From positions 1-15,411 of the forward strand of contig CAVPUD010000129.1 of assembly GCA_963708545.1 (NCBI GenBank): DNA of 15,411 nt. Direction: 5' to 3'. The notes below the pieces were generated by a model. The model was not told where the DNA came from. It saw nothing but the letters and a program-made list of their open reading frames with translations, and searched no databases. This stretch comes from Extensimonas sp963708545 (GTDB lineage: Bacteria > Pseudomonadota > Gammaproteobacteria > Burkholderiales > Burkholderiaceae_C). The translations under genes and the position numbers were made by a program. This document shows, in pieces, positions 1 to 6,563 of the stretch (positions are counted from its first letter, which is position 1; each line of letters begins with the position of its first letter).

Positions 1-53
1 TGCGCAACAGCGGGCTTTTTTGTAGTCTTTTTGCCACCTGATGCAGTATTCAT
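1..53 (-). CDS. N-terminus of a lysine-rich protein, truncated by the window edge
   Basis: An ATG at 53 on the minus strand opens a frame that stays open to the window edge and gives 17 residues, MNTASGGKKTTKKPAVA. The lysine, threonine and proline composition resembles the disordered basic tail of a DNA-binding or histone-H1-like protein, but 17 residues cannot identify a family and I assign no function. The frame lies 42 bases downstream of the DUF1841 stop on the same strand, so the two could be co-transcribed. No good Shine-Dalgarno sequence precedes the ATG; the bases there are part of repeat copy A, which spans the start codon. The frame is more AT-rich than neighbouring genes. It could be a chance opening. 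Confidence 0.4.
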   Translation of the reverse strand, partial: MNTASGGKKTTKKPAVA

Positions 54-82
54 AAGCGCTTACAGCTACTTTTACGATAGCG
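41..82. repeat. Dispersed AT-rich repeat, copy A
   Basis: The segment contains TGCAGTATT, CATAA and then GCGCTTACAGCTACTTTTA. Copy B at 12002-12062 has the same words in the same order (TGCAGTATT, CATAA, TGCTTATTAGCTTATAAATT), and copy C at 13582-13636 shares the second half (GCGCTAGTAGCTATTAAAT). It lies between the DUF1841 stop and the left partial frame and covers that frame's ATG at 51-53. Short AT-rich elements with this core look typical of Comamonadaceae chromosomes; that is recollection, not a search. Confidence 0.55.
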
Positions 83-95
83 TCGTGCGCGCTGC

Positions 96-530
96 TCAAT
101 CCCGCGTGGCGCGCCGCTGCACGCAGGCCACGTAGGCGTCGCCATCGGGCGCGCGGCCTTGGCGCTGGCTCTCCCACAGCATCTGACCCAGGCAGTCCAT
201 GGCCACGTGGTGCGCGTCGTGCAGCGAATCGAGCCGTGCCGTGAGCAACTCCACCGCCTGGCGGATGCCGCGCGGTTGGTCTATGCTGCACTGTTCGCTG
301 ATCGCCAGGTGCATCGAAAGATGCAAAAAAGGGTTCGTGCGCTCGGGCGCGTCGTCGTAATGGCGCGCCACGGCGGCTTGCGCATCGGCGAGGTCGGCGT
401 GGTATTCGGGGTGCTCGGCGATCCACAGCTGCGCCAGCGTCTCGAGCGGCTCGAGCGGCGCGCCGCGTGTGGCTTTGGCGTGCACCTCGCAAAAGAAGCG
501 ACGCACCTCGGCTTGGGTCGGTTGAAACAT
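96..530 (-). CDS. DUF1841 family protein
   Basis: This is a 144-residue soluble protein that I recognise as DUF1841, a family of unknown function common in beta- and gammaproteobacteria. The N-terminal part (MFQPTQAEVRRFFCEVHAKA) is followed by an IAEHPEY segment near residues 37-43 and a histidine-rich middle, NPFLHLSMHLAISEQ, around residues 66-80. A second histidine cluster, LHDAHHVAM, lies near 102-110. The length is that of the usual family member and the frame is intact. It has no signal peptide or membrane segment, so it is probably cytoplasmic. The ATG at 530 is the natural start; no strong ribosome-binding site is visible. It is divergent from the amidohydrolase gene. No reaction is known and I do not propose one. 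Confidence 0.85.
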   Translation of the reverse strand: MFQPTQAEVRRFFCEVHAKATRGAPLEPLETLAQLWIAEHPEYHADLADAQAAVARHYDDAPERTNPFLHLSMHLAISEQCSIDQPRGIRQAVELLTARLDSLHDAHHVAMDCLGQMLWESQRQGRAPDGDAYVACVQRRATRD

Positions 531-642
531 GCGCGCAGGGTAGCACGCGGGGCCGGCCGCAGGGCTGCAAGGGGCATGCGCTACGGGCTAGACTGGCGCT
601 CTCACATGGCGCAGCGCGACGCGCGGCTGCGGCCCCTTCTGC

Positions 643-648
643 AGGAGA
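643..648 (+). promoter_or_regulatory. Ribosome-binding site of the M20 amidohydrolase
   Basis: AGGAGA lies 9 bases before the ATG at 658, a near-ideal Shine-Dalgarno sequence and spacing. It fixes the start of the amidohydrolase. Confidence 0.8.
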
Positions 649-657
649 CAAGACACC

Positions 658-1860
658 ATGCACATCATCGAATCCATCGCTGCCCAGGCAGACGGTTTTG
701 CCGCGCTGCGGCGCGACCTGCACGCGCATCCGGAGCTGTGCTTCCAGGAGCTGCGCACCGCCGACCTCGTGGCGCAAAAGCTCGGCAAATGGGGCATTCC
801 CGTGCACCGCGGCCTGGGCCAGACGGGCGTGGTCGGCATCGTGCACGGGCGCGACGGCGGTGCCTGCGGGCGCGCCGTCGGGCTGCGCGCCGACATGGAC
901 GCGCTGCCCATCCACGAAGCCAACACCTTTGCGCACGCGAGCCGCCATCCGGGCCGCATGCACGCCTGCGGCCACGACGGCCACACGGCGATGCTGCTCG
1001 CGGCGGCCCACTACTTCGCGCGGCACCGCCACTTCGACGGCACGGTGTACCTGATCTTCCAGCCCGCCGAAGAAGGCGGCGGCGGCGCACGCGAGATGAT
1101 CGCGGACGGCCTGTTCGAGCGCTTCCCGATGCAGGCGGTGTTTGGCATGCACAACTGGCCCGGCATGCCCGTGGGCCACTTTGCCGTGAGCCCAGGGCCG
1201 GTGATGGCCTCGAGCAACGAATTTCACATCACCATCGAAGGCAAGGGCGGGCACGCCGCGATGCCGCACATGACCATAGACCCGGTGCCCATCGCGTGCC
1301 AATTGGTGCTGGCGCTGCAGACCATCATCAGCCGCAACACAAAGCCCGTCGAAGCCGGCGTGATCTCGGTCACCATGGTGCATGCGGGCGAGGCGAGCAA
1401 CGTGGTGCCAGACCGCTGCGAGCTGCAGGGCACGGTGCGCACCTTCACGCACGAGCTGCTCGACCTGATCGAAGCGCGCATGCGCGAAGTCGCCGAGCAC
1501 CTGTGCGCGGCGCATGGCGCGCGCTGCAGCTTTGCCTTCAAGCGCAATTACCCGCCCACGGTGAACGCGCCTGCCGAAGCCGCGTTTGCGCGCCAGGTCA
1601 TGGCCGGCATCGTAGGCGCGCAGCATGTGCTGGAGCAGGAGCCCACCATGGGCGCGGAGGACTTTTCCTTCATGCTGCAGGCCAAGCCCGGCGCCTACTG
1701 CTTCATAGGCAACGGCGAGGGCGCGCACCGCGAGGTGGACCACGGCGGCGGCCCCTGCACTCTGCACAACCCGAGTTACGACTTCAACGACACGCTGATC
1801 CCGCTGGGCGCGACCTACTGGGTGCGCCTGGCCGAGCAGTGGCTGGCACGCGCGGCCTGA
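658..1860 (+). CDS. M20D-family amidohydrolase (hippurate hydrolase / N-acyl-amino-acid hydrolase type)
   Basis: This 400-residue metallopeptidase-family enzyme is expected to hydrolyse the amide bond of an N-acylated amino acid, such as hippurate, to free acid and amino acid in the cytoplasm. The M20D motifs are in order: RRDLHAHPE at 18-26, ADMDALPI at 78-85, the metal motif CGHDGH at 104-109, FQPAEEGGGG at 134-143 with the catalytic and ligand glutamates 138-139, GMHNWPG with His165, the dimerisation-domain motif GKGGHAAMPH at 196-205, MGAEDFSFM near 341-349, and His380 in LHNPSYDFND. Cys104, His106, Glu139, His165 and His380 fit the expected dinuclear metal site. Length is normal for the family. 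It stands alone between the divergent DUF1841 gene and the convergent nitroreductase. The true substrate cannot be read from sequence; hippurate, other aromatic conjugates or acyl amino acids are all possible. Confidence 0.9.
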   Translation: MHIIESIAAQADGFAALRRDLHAHPELCFQELRTADLVAQKLGKWGIPVHRGLGQTGVVGIVHGRDGGACGRAVGLRADMDALPIHEANTFAHASRHPGRMHACGHDGHTAMLLAAAHYFARHRHFDGTVYLIFQPAEEGGGGAREMIADGLFERFPMQAVFGMHNWPGMPVGHFAVSPGPVMASSNEFHITIEGKGGHAAMPHMTIDPVPIACQLVLALQTIISRNTKPVEAGVISVTMVHAGEASNVVPDRCELQGTVRTFTHELLDLIEARMREVAEHLCAAHGARCSFAFKRNYPPTVNAPAEAAFARQVMAGIVGAQHVLEQEPTMGAEDFSFMLQAKPGAYCFIGNGEGAHREVDHGGGPCTLHNPSYDFNDTLIPLGATYWVRLAEQWLARAA

Positions 1861-1865
1861 TGGCC

Positions 1866-1884
1866 GCAGGCGTTCAGCGCCTGC
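1866..1884. terminator. Hairpin between convergent genes
   Basis: GCAGGCG, a 5-base loop and CGCCTGC form a perfect 7-bp stem in the 36-base gap between the amidohydrolase and nitroreductase stops. It has no following T-tract, so it may act as a bidirectional transcript end or roadblock rather than as a classical intrinsic terminator. Confidence 0.45.
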
Positions 1885-1896
1885 TCGGAGAGGCTC

Positions 1897-2595
1897 TCAT
1901 TCGCACCAGCGCACAGCATCAGCGAGGGGTGCGCGGCTGGTGCGGAACTGGTTGGCCGGGTGTTCGGGGTCGGCCAGGCCGAAGGAGATGCCGCAGACGA
2001 TGGTGCGCTCCGTGCCAATGCTGAGCTGCGCGCGCAGCACCTGCGGGTAGGCCGCGAGCGCGGCCTGCGCGATCGAGCCCACGCCCAGGCTGTGCGCGGC
2101 AAGCATGAAATTGGCCACGTAGGCGCCGCAATCGACCGCGCCATAGACGCCCAGCGCCGCGTCGCTCGTGACGATGGCCACGTGCGGCGCACCGAACATG
2201 GTGTAGTTTTGCGCCGCCTGGAGCTGCGAGGCCGCGCGGTCGTCCTTGGCGATGCCCAGCGCCTGGTACAAGCCCCAGCCGCATTCGCGCCGGCGCTGCA
2301 GGTACACGCCGCGGTACTCGCCCGGCCAGGGCAGGTCGGGCGCGGGCGGGTTCTCGGCCACATGCGCGCACAGCGCCGTGCGCAGGCGCTCGAGCGCGCC
2401 GCCGCTCACGATGGTCAGCTGCCAGGGCTGGGCGTTGCACCACGAGGCAGTGCGCTGCGCCGCCTCGAGGATGTGCTCTATGGTGCTGCGCGGCAGCGGC
2501 TGCGGCAAAAAGGCACGGCAGCTGTAGCGGGTGTGCAGCAGCTCAGAAAAGGTCTGGTAGGCCGGCGGCAGGGAGCTTGGGGTGGTGGCAGTCAT
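1897..2595 (-). CDS. Nitroreductase family protein (FMN-dependent oxidoreductase)
   Basis: This 232-residue protein belongs to the nitroreductase fold family: homodimeric FMN enzymes that use NAD(P)H to reduce nitroaromatics, quinones or related substrates. RYSCRAF at residues 23-29 is the characteristic N-terminal FMN-phosphate motif, and SWCNAQPW at 51-58 matches the conserved S-x-x-N-x-Q-P-W element. VDCGAYVANFMLAAHSLGVG (155-173) is the usual second-half helix, and the CGISFGLADPEHPAN region closes the fold. I chose the ATG at 2595, preceded by GGAA with 8 bases of spacing, over a TTG 12 codons upstream whose extra residues do not resemble the family. It converges on the amidohydrolase and diverges from the cfa gene, so it is probably monocistronic. 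Its substrate is not deducible. Confidence 0.88.
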   Translation of the reverse strand: MTATTPSSLPPAYQTFSELLHTRYSCRAFLPQPLPRSTIEHILEAAQRTASWCNAQPWQLTIVSGGALERLRTALCAHVAENPPAPDLPWPGEYRGVYLQRRRECGWGLYQALGIAKDDRAASQLQAAQNYTMFGAPHVAIVTSDAALGVYGAVDCGAYVANFMLAAHSLGVGSIAQAALAAYPQVLRAQLSIGTERTIVCGISFGLADPEHPANQFRTSRAPLADAVRWCE

Positions 2596-2773
2596 GGGCA
2601 AGGTTCCAACGCGCTCTGTCAGGTATCCCAACCGAACGCAAGGCAGGGGGGTGCAGGATCATAGCGAGTCCCCCTTGCGCGCGCGTGACGTGCGTGCAGT
2701 AGCCGAGTCTTCCGGGCAGCCAAGCATGGCAGGCGATTGACGCGCCGCTGGCAGGCGGGAAAAATGTCCTGCC
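2596..2773. promoter_or_regulatory. Divergent intergenic region, nitroreductase / cfa
   Basis: These 178 bases must hold the promoters of both flanking genes. On the plus strand, TTGACG (2737-2742) and AAAAAT (2760-2765) are spaced by 17 bases and form a plausible sigma-70 promoter for cfa, whose transcript would then start within a few bases of the ATG at 2774. GGCAGG (2750-2755) and CCTGCC (2768-2773) form a perfect 6-bp inverted repeat ending at the start codon. An imperfect G-run/C-run dyad lies at about 2638-2680. I see no clear minus-strand promoter. Confidence 0.35.
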
Positions 2774-4054
2774 ATGAGCGCACATTCCGACAATCTGGCG
2801 GCACGGCTCGAGGCTCTGCCTGTACCCGTGGCCCTGGAACTGCCAGGTGGCAAGAAGCTTGGCGCCGCCGAAAACGCCGCCGCCGTCATCTTCCGCGTGC
2901 GCGAGCGCAAGGCCGCGCTGGCGCTGGCTTCAGGGCAGATCGGCTACGTGGGCATGGCCATCGTCGAGGGCCAGGTGGCGTTCGAGGGCAATATGCGCGA
3001 CCTCATGGCCGCCGCCGAGGGCTTGCTGCCCGCGAGCCCCATCCAGGGCAAACCCAGCGCATGGCAGCGGCTGCTCGGCTGGTTGCGCTCGCGCGCGGCG
3101 CACACGCTCGCGGGTGACGCGCGCAACATCCAGTTCCACTACGACGTTTCGGATGATTTTTACGCGCTCTGGCTCGATCCGCGGCGCGTGTATTCGTGCG
3201 CCTATTACCGCACGCCGGACATGACGCTCGCGCAGGCGCAGGAAGCCAAGCTCGACCACATCTGCCGCAAGCTGCGCCTGCGCCCGGGCGCGCGCTTTCT
3301 CGACATAGGCGCGGGCTGGGGCGGGCTGCTGCTGTGGGCGGCCGAACATTACGGCGTCGACGCCACGGGCATCACCCTCTCGCACAACCAGCATGCCTAC
3401 GTGCAGCAGCGCATCGCCGCGCTGGGGCTGCAGGGGCGCGTGCGCATGGAGCTGCGCGACTACCGCGAGCTGCCCACCACCGAGCCCTTCGACGCCGTGG
3501 CCTCGGTGGGCATGTTCGAGCACGTGGGGCGGCGCAACATGACGTCGTATTTCAACACCGTGCGCCGCTTGCTGCGCCCCGGCGGCTTGCTGCTGAACCA
3601 CGGCATCACCGCGGGCGGCGTGGAGAATTCCGAACTCGCTGGCGGCATGGGCGAATTCATAGACCGCTACATCTTCCCCGGCGGCGAACTGATGCACGTG
3701 GGCGCCGTGCTGCGCCACATGGCGCTGGGCAGCCTGGAGATGGTCGATACCGAAAACCTGCGCCCGCACTATGCGCGCACGCTCTGGGCCTGGTCGGACG
3801 CGCTGGAAGCGCAGCTACCCCAGGCGCGCGAAGTGCTCGCCACCAAGCACGGAGCCGAACGCGCCGAGAAAATCCTGCGCGCCTATCGCCTCTACCTGGC
3901 CGGCTGCGCGCTGGGTTTCGAGCGCGGTTGGGTCGCCATCCACCAGATGCTCGCGACCCACCCCGATGGCCACATGGAAACCGGCAGCCTGCGCGGCGCG
4001 CAGTCCGAGTACCCATTCGCACGCGACTACATGTACGTGCCGCAAGGAGCCTGA
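2774..4054 (+). CDS. cfa: Cyclopropane-fatty-acyl-phospholipid synthase
   Basis: This 426-residue SAM-dependent methyltransferase adds a methylene group from S-adenosylmethionine across the double bond of unsaturated acyl chains in membrane phospholipids, forming cyclopropane fatty acids. The N-terminal domain (about 1-115) is followed by the catalytic domain. FHYDVSDDFYALWLDP at 121-136 and YSCAYYRTPDMTLAQAQEAK at 140-159 are the family signatures; Cys142 corresponds to the Cys of the E. coli YSCAYW motif. The SAM-binding glycine loop LDIGAGWGG lies at 176-184, GITLSHNQ at 199-206, and SVGMFEHVG at 234-242 holds Glu239. YIFPGGEL follows near 299-306. Length is close to the usual 380-430 residues. 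The start at 2774 lacks a clear Shine-Dalgarno sequence. The stop is 4 bases before the DUF1840 gene, so the two are likely co-transcribed. Confidence 0.93.
   Translation: MSAHSDNLAARLEALPVPVALELPGGKKLGAAENAAAVIFRVRERKAALALASGQIGYVGMAIVEGQVAFEGNMRDLMAAAEGLLPASPIQGKPSAWQRLLGWLRSRAAHTLAGDARNIQFHYDVSDDFYALWLDPRRVYSCAYYRTPDMTLAQAQEAKLDHICRKLRLRPGARFLDIGAGWGGLLLWAAEHYGVDATGITLSHNQHAYVQQRIAALGLQGRVRMELRDYRELPTTEPFDAVASVGMFEHVGRRNMTSYFNTVRRLLRPGGLLLNHGITAGGVENSELAGGMGEFIDRYIFPGGELMHVGAVLRHMALGSLEMVDTENLRPHYARTLWAWSDALEAQLPQAREVLATKHGAERAEKILRAYRLYLAGCALGFERGWVAIHQMLATHPDGHMETGSLRGAQSEYPFARDYMYVPQGA
4044..4049 (+). promoter_or_regulatory. Ribosome-binding site of the DUF1840 gene
   Basis: AAGGAG inside the end of cfa lies 9 bases before the ATG at 4059. 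It decides that start over longer in-frame openings that would overlap cfa. Confidence 0.85.
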
Positions 4055-4058
4055 CTCC

Positions 4059-4397
4059 ATGCTCTACAGATTCAAGTCACGCGCTACTGCCGACCTCATC
4101 ATGCTCGAGCCGCAAGGGCGACGCGTATTGCAGATCATCGGCAAGGAGCCGGGCGTGCCCGGCATCCTGACCGCGGAACAGATTCCCGCTGCAATCGCCG
4201 CGCTCGAAGCCGCCGTGGCCGCCGAAGAGGCCCTGATCGCGGCGCGCAAGCAAGCGGCGCAAGAGCAGGCCGCGGATGCCCAGGAACAGGCCGAGCCCGC
4301 GCAAGAGCCCATACGCCTGCGCCAGCGCGTCACCCCGCTGATCGACATGCTGCGGCGCAGCGCCGCCGAGGGGCGCGATGTGACTTGGAGCGTCTGA
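4059..4397 (+). CDS. DUF1840 family protein
   Basis: This 112-residue protein matches the DUF1840 family of small betaproteobacterial proteins of unknown function. MLYRFKSRATADLIMLEP opens the compact N-terminal part, and QIIGKEPGVPGILTAEQIP around 25-44 is the family's usual centre. Residues about 45-90 are alanine-, glutamate- and glutamine-rich and probably form a long helix. The C-terminal RVTPLIDMLRRSAAEGRDVTWSV is the other conserved block. It is soluble, with no signal peptide. Translation starts 4 bases after the cfa stop from a strong Shine-Dalgarno sequence, so it is very likely made with the cyclopropane synthase, but a functional link is only a guess from position. Confidence 0.85.
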   Translation: MLYRFKSRATADLIMLEPQGRRVLQIIGKEPGVPGILTAEQIPAAIAALEAAVAAEEALIAARKQAAQEQAADAQEQAEPAQEPIRLRQRVTPLIDMLRRSAAEGRDVTWSV

Positions 4398-4411
4398 GCT
4401 GCTGTGCCTGC

Positions 4412-4455
4412 TCGAGGGTGAGGGTGGCTTAGCCGCGGCTCGCCGCCCACCTCGA
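4412..4455. terminator. GC-rich stem-loop between convergent genes
   Basis: TCGAGG at 4412-4417 pairs with CCTCGA at 4450-4455. Inside it, GGGTGGC can pair with GCCGCCC (one G-U pair), and the centre is the 10-base perfect palindrome AGCCGCGGCT. The long, slightly bulged stem occupies most of the 60-base gap between DUF1840 and the FUSC gene, which converge. It lacks a T-tract on either strand, so termination is inferred from position and stability. Confidence 0.5.
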
Positions 4456-4457
4456 CA

Positions 4458-6536
4458 TCAAACCGGCGCACTGTCGCCCGCTTCGGGCGGCACGCCGGGC
4501 GCAGGTGCCCGGTCGGCACCCAAGCTGCCTTGCAAGGGTCGCTGCGCGAACAGACCTTGGCGCAAGCCGATCAGGCCCAGCAGCGCCTCGTCACGCATCG
4601 TGCCCGGCGGCAAGGTGCTCAGGCGCGACAGCGACGCTTCGAGCGCGAGCCGCAGTTCTTCGGGCGGCGGTAGCGGCCGTCCGGCGCGCTGGAGCGCGCG
4701 GTAGTGCGCCGCGATCATGCCCAGCAGGCGGTTCAGCGCGGCACGATTGACGTCAGGCAGGTCGTTGCGCGCGCGGCGCAGATTGAGGGTGTTGAGCCCC
4801 TGGCGGATCTCGTCGAGCAGGTCCACCCCGGCGACGTCTTCGCCGGGCTGCAGCGACGCAAGCCGTGGTGCGAGCAGCCCCAGCAGATCGAGCATGCGGA
4901 TCATGAAGCGCTCGCGGTTTTGCGTGCCGCTGCCTTCTGCCGCCTCGGCCAGCAGCCCCCAGCCCTGGCGCACCAGGCGCTGCGCGCTCCATTCGGCGCC
5001 GATCGAGCGAAACAGCCGCGTCACCACCAGCGCGAACAGCATGCCGATCACGGTGGACAGCGATGAATTCACGAAGCGCGTGAAGTCGGCCTCGTAGCGG
5101 TTCTGGATCGCGAGCAGCGTGGCGAAATTCGTCACCAGCACCATGCCCGGCAAGAACAACCGGGGACGCACCGCCATCAGACCCGCGGGTAAAAGCACCG
5201 TAGCCACGACCAGCACGAGCGGCACGAAGTCGTGGATCGCCGGCAGGATGCCGAACAGATACACGCCTGCCACGAGCGTCGCGATCATGACCCAGTTCAG
5301 AAACAGCACGATGCTCGGCGCCGGGTCGTCCTGCGCGGCAAAGAACGCCGCGGCGACGCCGGCCATCATCGCGCCCGAAGCGCCATCGGGCCAGCCCAGC
5401 GCGAGCCAGATCAGGCAGTACGAAAACATGGTCGCGCCCGCGGCCAGGGCTGAAAAGCTCACCATACTCCAGTCGATGTGACGGTTGCCGATGTGCACGA
5501 GGCGCCGCAGGTCGAAGCCGAACGCCGGCGCGGGCGGTGGCGCGTCATCCATGATGGCTTGCTGCAGGTGGCGACAGTCGAACCAGAGCTCGGCGAGCTC
5601 CACGAGGCGCAGCAGCAGGCTGTTGCGCAGCAGCGCCGTGCTGTCGGCGTCGAGCGCCGTGCGCAGGCCCTCGATGCGCGTGCGCACGGCGTCCAGGCTG
5701 GCTTGCGTAGGCGGCGCTTCCTGCCCGATCCAGCTGCGCAGGTCTGCGAGCAGGCGCTGCAGTTCAGCGTCCTCGCTCGCGGCAGCGCCGAGCTCGTCGA
5801 GCCGGGCCTCGACCGCGGCCAGCACGGGCAACATGCCGAGCAGGCGCGCACGCAGCTCGGCGAGCCAGTCGCCCAGCGCACCGTGGCGCGGATCGTCGCG
5901 CCGCGTGAAGGGCAGCACCAAGTCCAATTGCGACAAGTCCATCGCGAGGCGCCGGCGCAGCTCGCCGGGGCTGCCACGGTGTTCGAGCACCTGCGCGCAC
6001 CATGAGCGTGCGTCTTTCATGAGCGCCTGCATGCGCGGCACGAGCTGCGTCTTGATGGAGACGGGGAACACCACCGCGCCGATCACCACCGCACACAGGC
6101 TGCCCAGCACGATCTCCTCGCTGCGCGCGAGGGCGGTGTCGAAAATCGTGTCCGGCTGCATCGCGGCGGGAAACCCGACGAACGCGGCCGTGTAGCCGGC
6201 CAGCATGAAGATGTACGAGGAAGGCCCGCGGTGCAGCAGCGAGACGAACATGCAGCCCGCGAGCCACAGCGCCAGCGCCAGGCTCAACACCTCGGGCACG
6301 TGCAGCAAGTTGGGCACGAGCACGATCACCGCCAAAGAGCCGAGCAGGGTGCCCAGAATGCGGTAAATCCCGCGCGAATTGGTGCCGCCGAGCACCGGCT
6401 GCATCACGATGTAGGCCGTCGCCATGGCCCAGTAGGGCCGCGGCAGGTCGGCAGCCAGGGCGATGTAGAGCGCGATGATGGAGGCGAGAAAAGACTTGCC
6501 GGAATGCAGCCACGCCTGGCGATCGAGCAGCAACAT
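4458..6536 (-). CDS. aaeB: FUSC-family inner-membrane efflux protein (AaeB-like)
   Basis: This 692-residue inner-membrane protein has the duplicated architecture of FUSC/AaeB transporters. About six hydrophobic segments occupy residues 15-160, a soluble helical region spans about 161-355, a second membrane block covers about 359-510, and a cytoplasmic helical tail runs to the end. E. coli AaeB (655 residues) pumps out p-hydroxybenzoate and related aromatic carboxylates with the fusion protein AaeA; this role is inferred here from family and neighbours. PYWAMATAYIVMQPVLGGT at 34-52 is the typical first-block motif, and SYIFMLAGYTAAFVGFPA at 107-124 is a further conserved segment. It is the last gene of the operon, 27 bases after the outer-membrane factor gene. 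The start ATG at 6536 has only a weak GGAAA upstream. The aaeB symbol is by homology and operon context. Confidence 0.85.
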   Translation of the reverse strand: MLLLDRQAWLHSGKSFLASIIALYIALAADLPRPYWAMATAYIVMQPVLGGTNSRGIYRILGTLLGSLAVIVLVPNLLHVPEVLSLALALWLAGCMFVSLLHRGPSSYIFMLAGYTAAFVGFPAAMQPDTIFDTALARSEEIVLGSLCAVVIGAVVFPVSIKTQLVPRMQALMKDARSWCAQVLEHRGSPGELRRRLAMDLSQLDLVLPFTRRDDPRHGALGDWLAELRARLLGMLPVLAAVEARLDELGAAASEDAELQRLLADLRSWIGQEAPPTQASLDAVRTRIEGLRTALDADSTALLRNSLLLRLVELAELWFDCRHLQQAIMDDAPPPAPAFGFDLRRLVHIGNRHIDWSMVSFSALAAGATMFSYCLIWLALGWPDGASGAMMAGVAAAFFAAQDDPAPSIVLFLNWVMIATLVAGVYLFGILPAIHDFVPLVLVVATVLLPAGLMAVRPRLFLPGMVLVTNFATLLAIQNRYEADFTRFVNSSLSTVIGMLFALVVTRLFRSIGAEWSAQRLVRQGWGLLAEAAEGSGTQNRERFMIRMLDLLGLLAPRLASLQPGEDVAGVDLLDEIRQGLNTLNLRRARNDLPDVNRAALNRLLGMIAAHYRALQRAGRPLPPPEELRLALEASLSRLSTLPPGTMRDEALLGLIGLRQGLFAQRPLQGSLGADRAPAPGVPPEAGDSAPV

Positions 6537-6563
6537 GCCGTAGTTCTACTTTCCGTTTCCAGT

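Noticed and set aside
159..2024. A 621-codon plus-strand open frame across the DUF1841 gene, the amidohydrolase and into the nitroreductase
   Set aside because: It is antisense to DUF1841 and to the end of the nitroreductase gene, and out of frame with the amidohydrolase. Its translation is arginine- and alanine-rich low-complexity sequence, which is usual for shadow frames in high-GC DNA.
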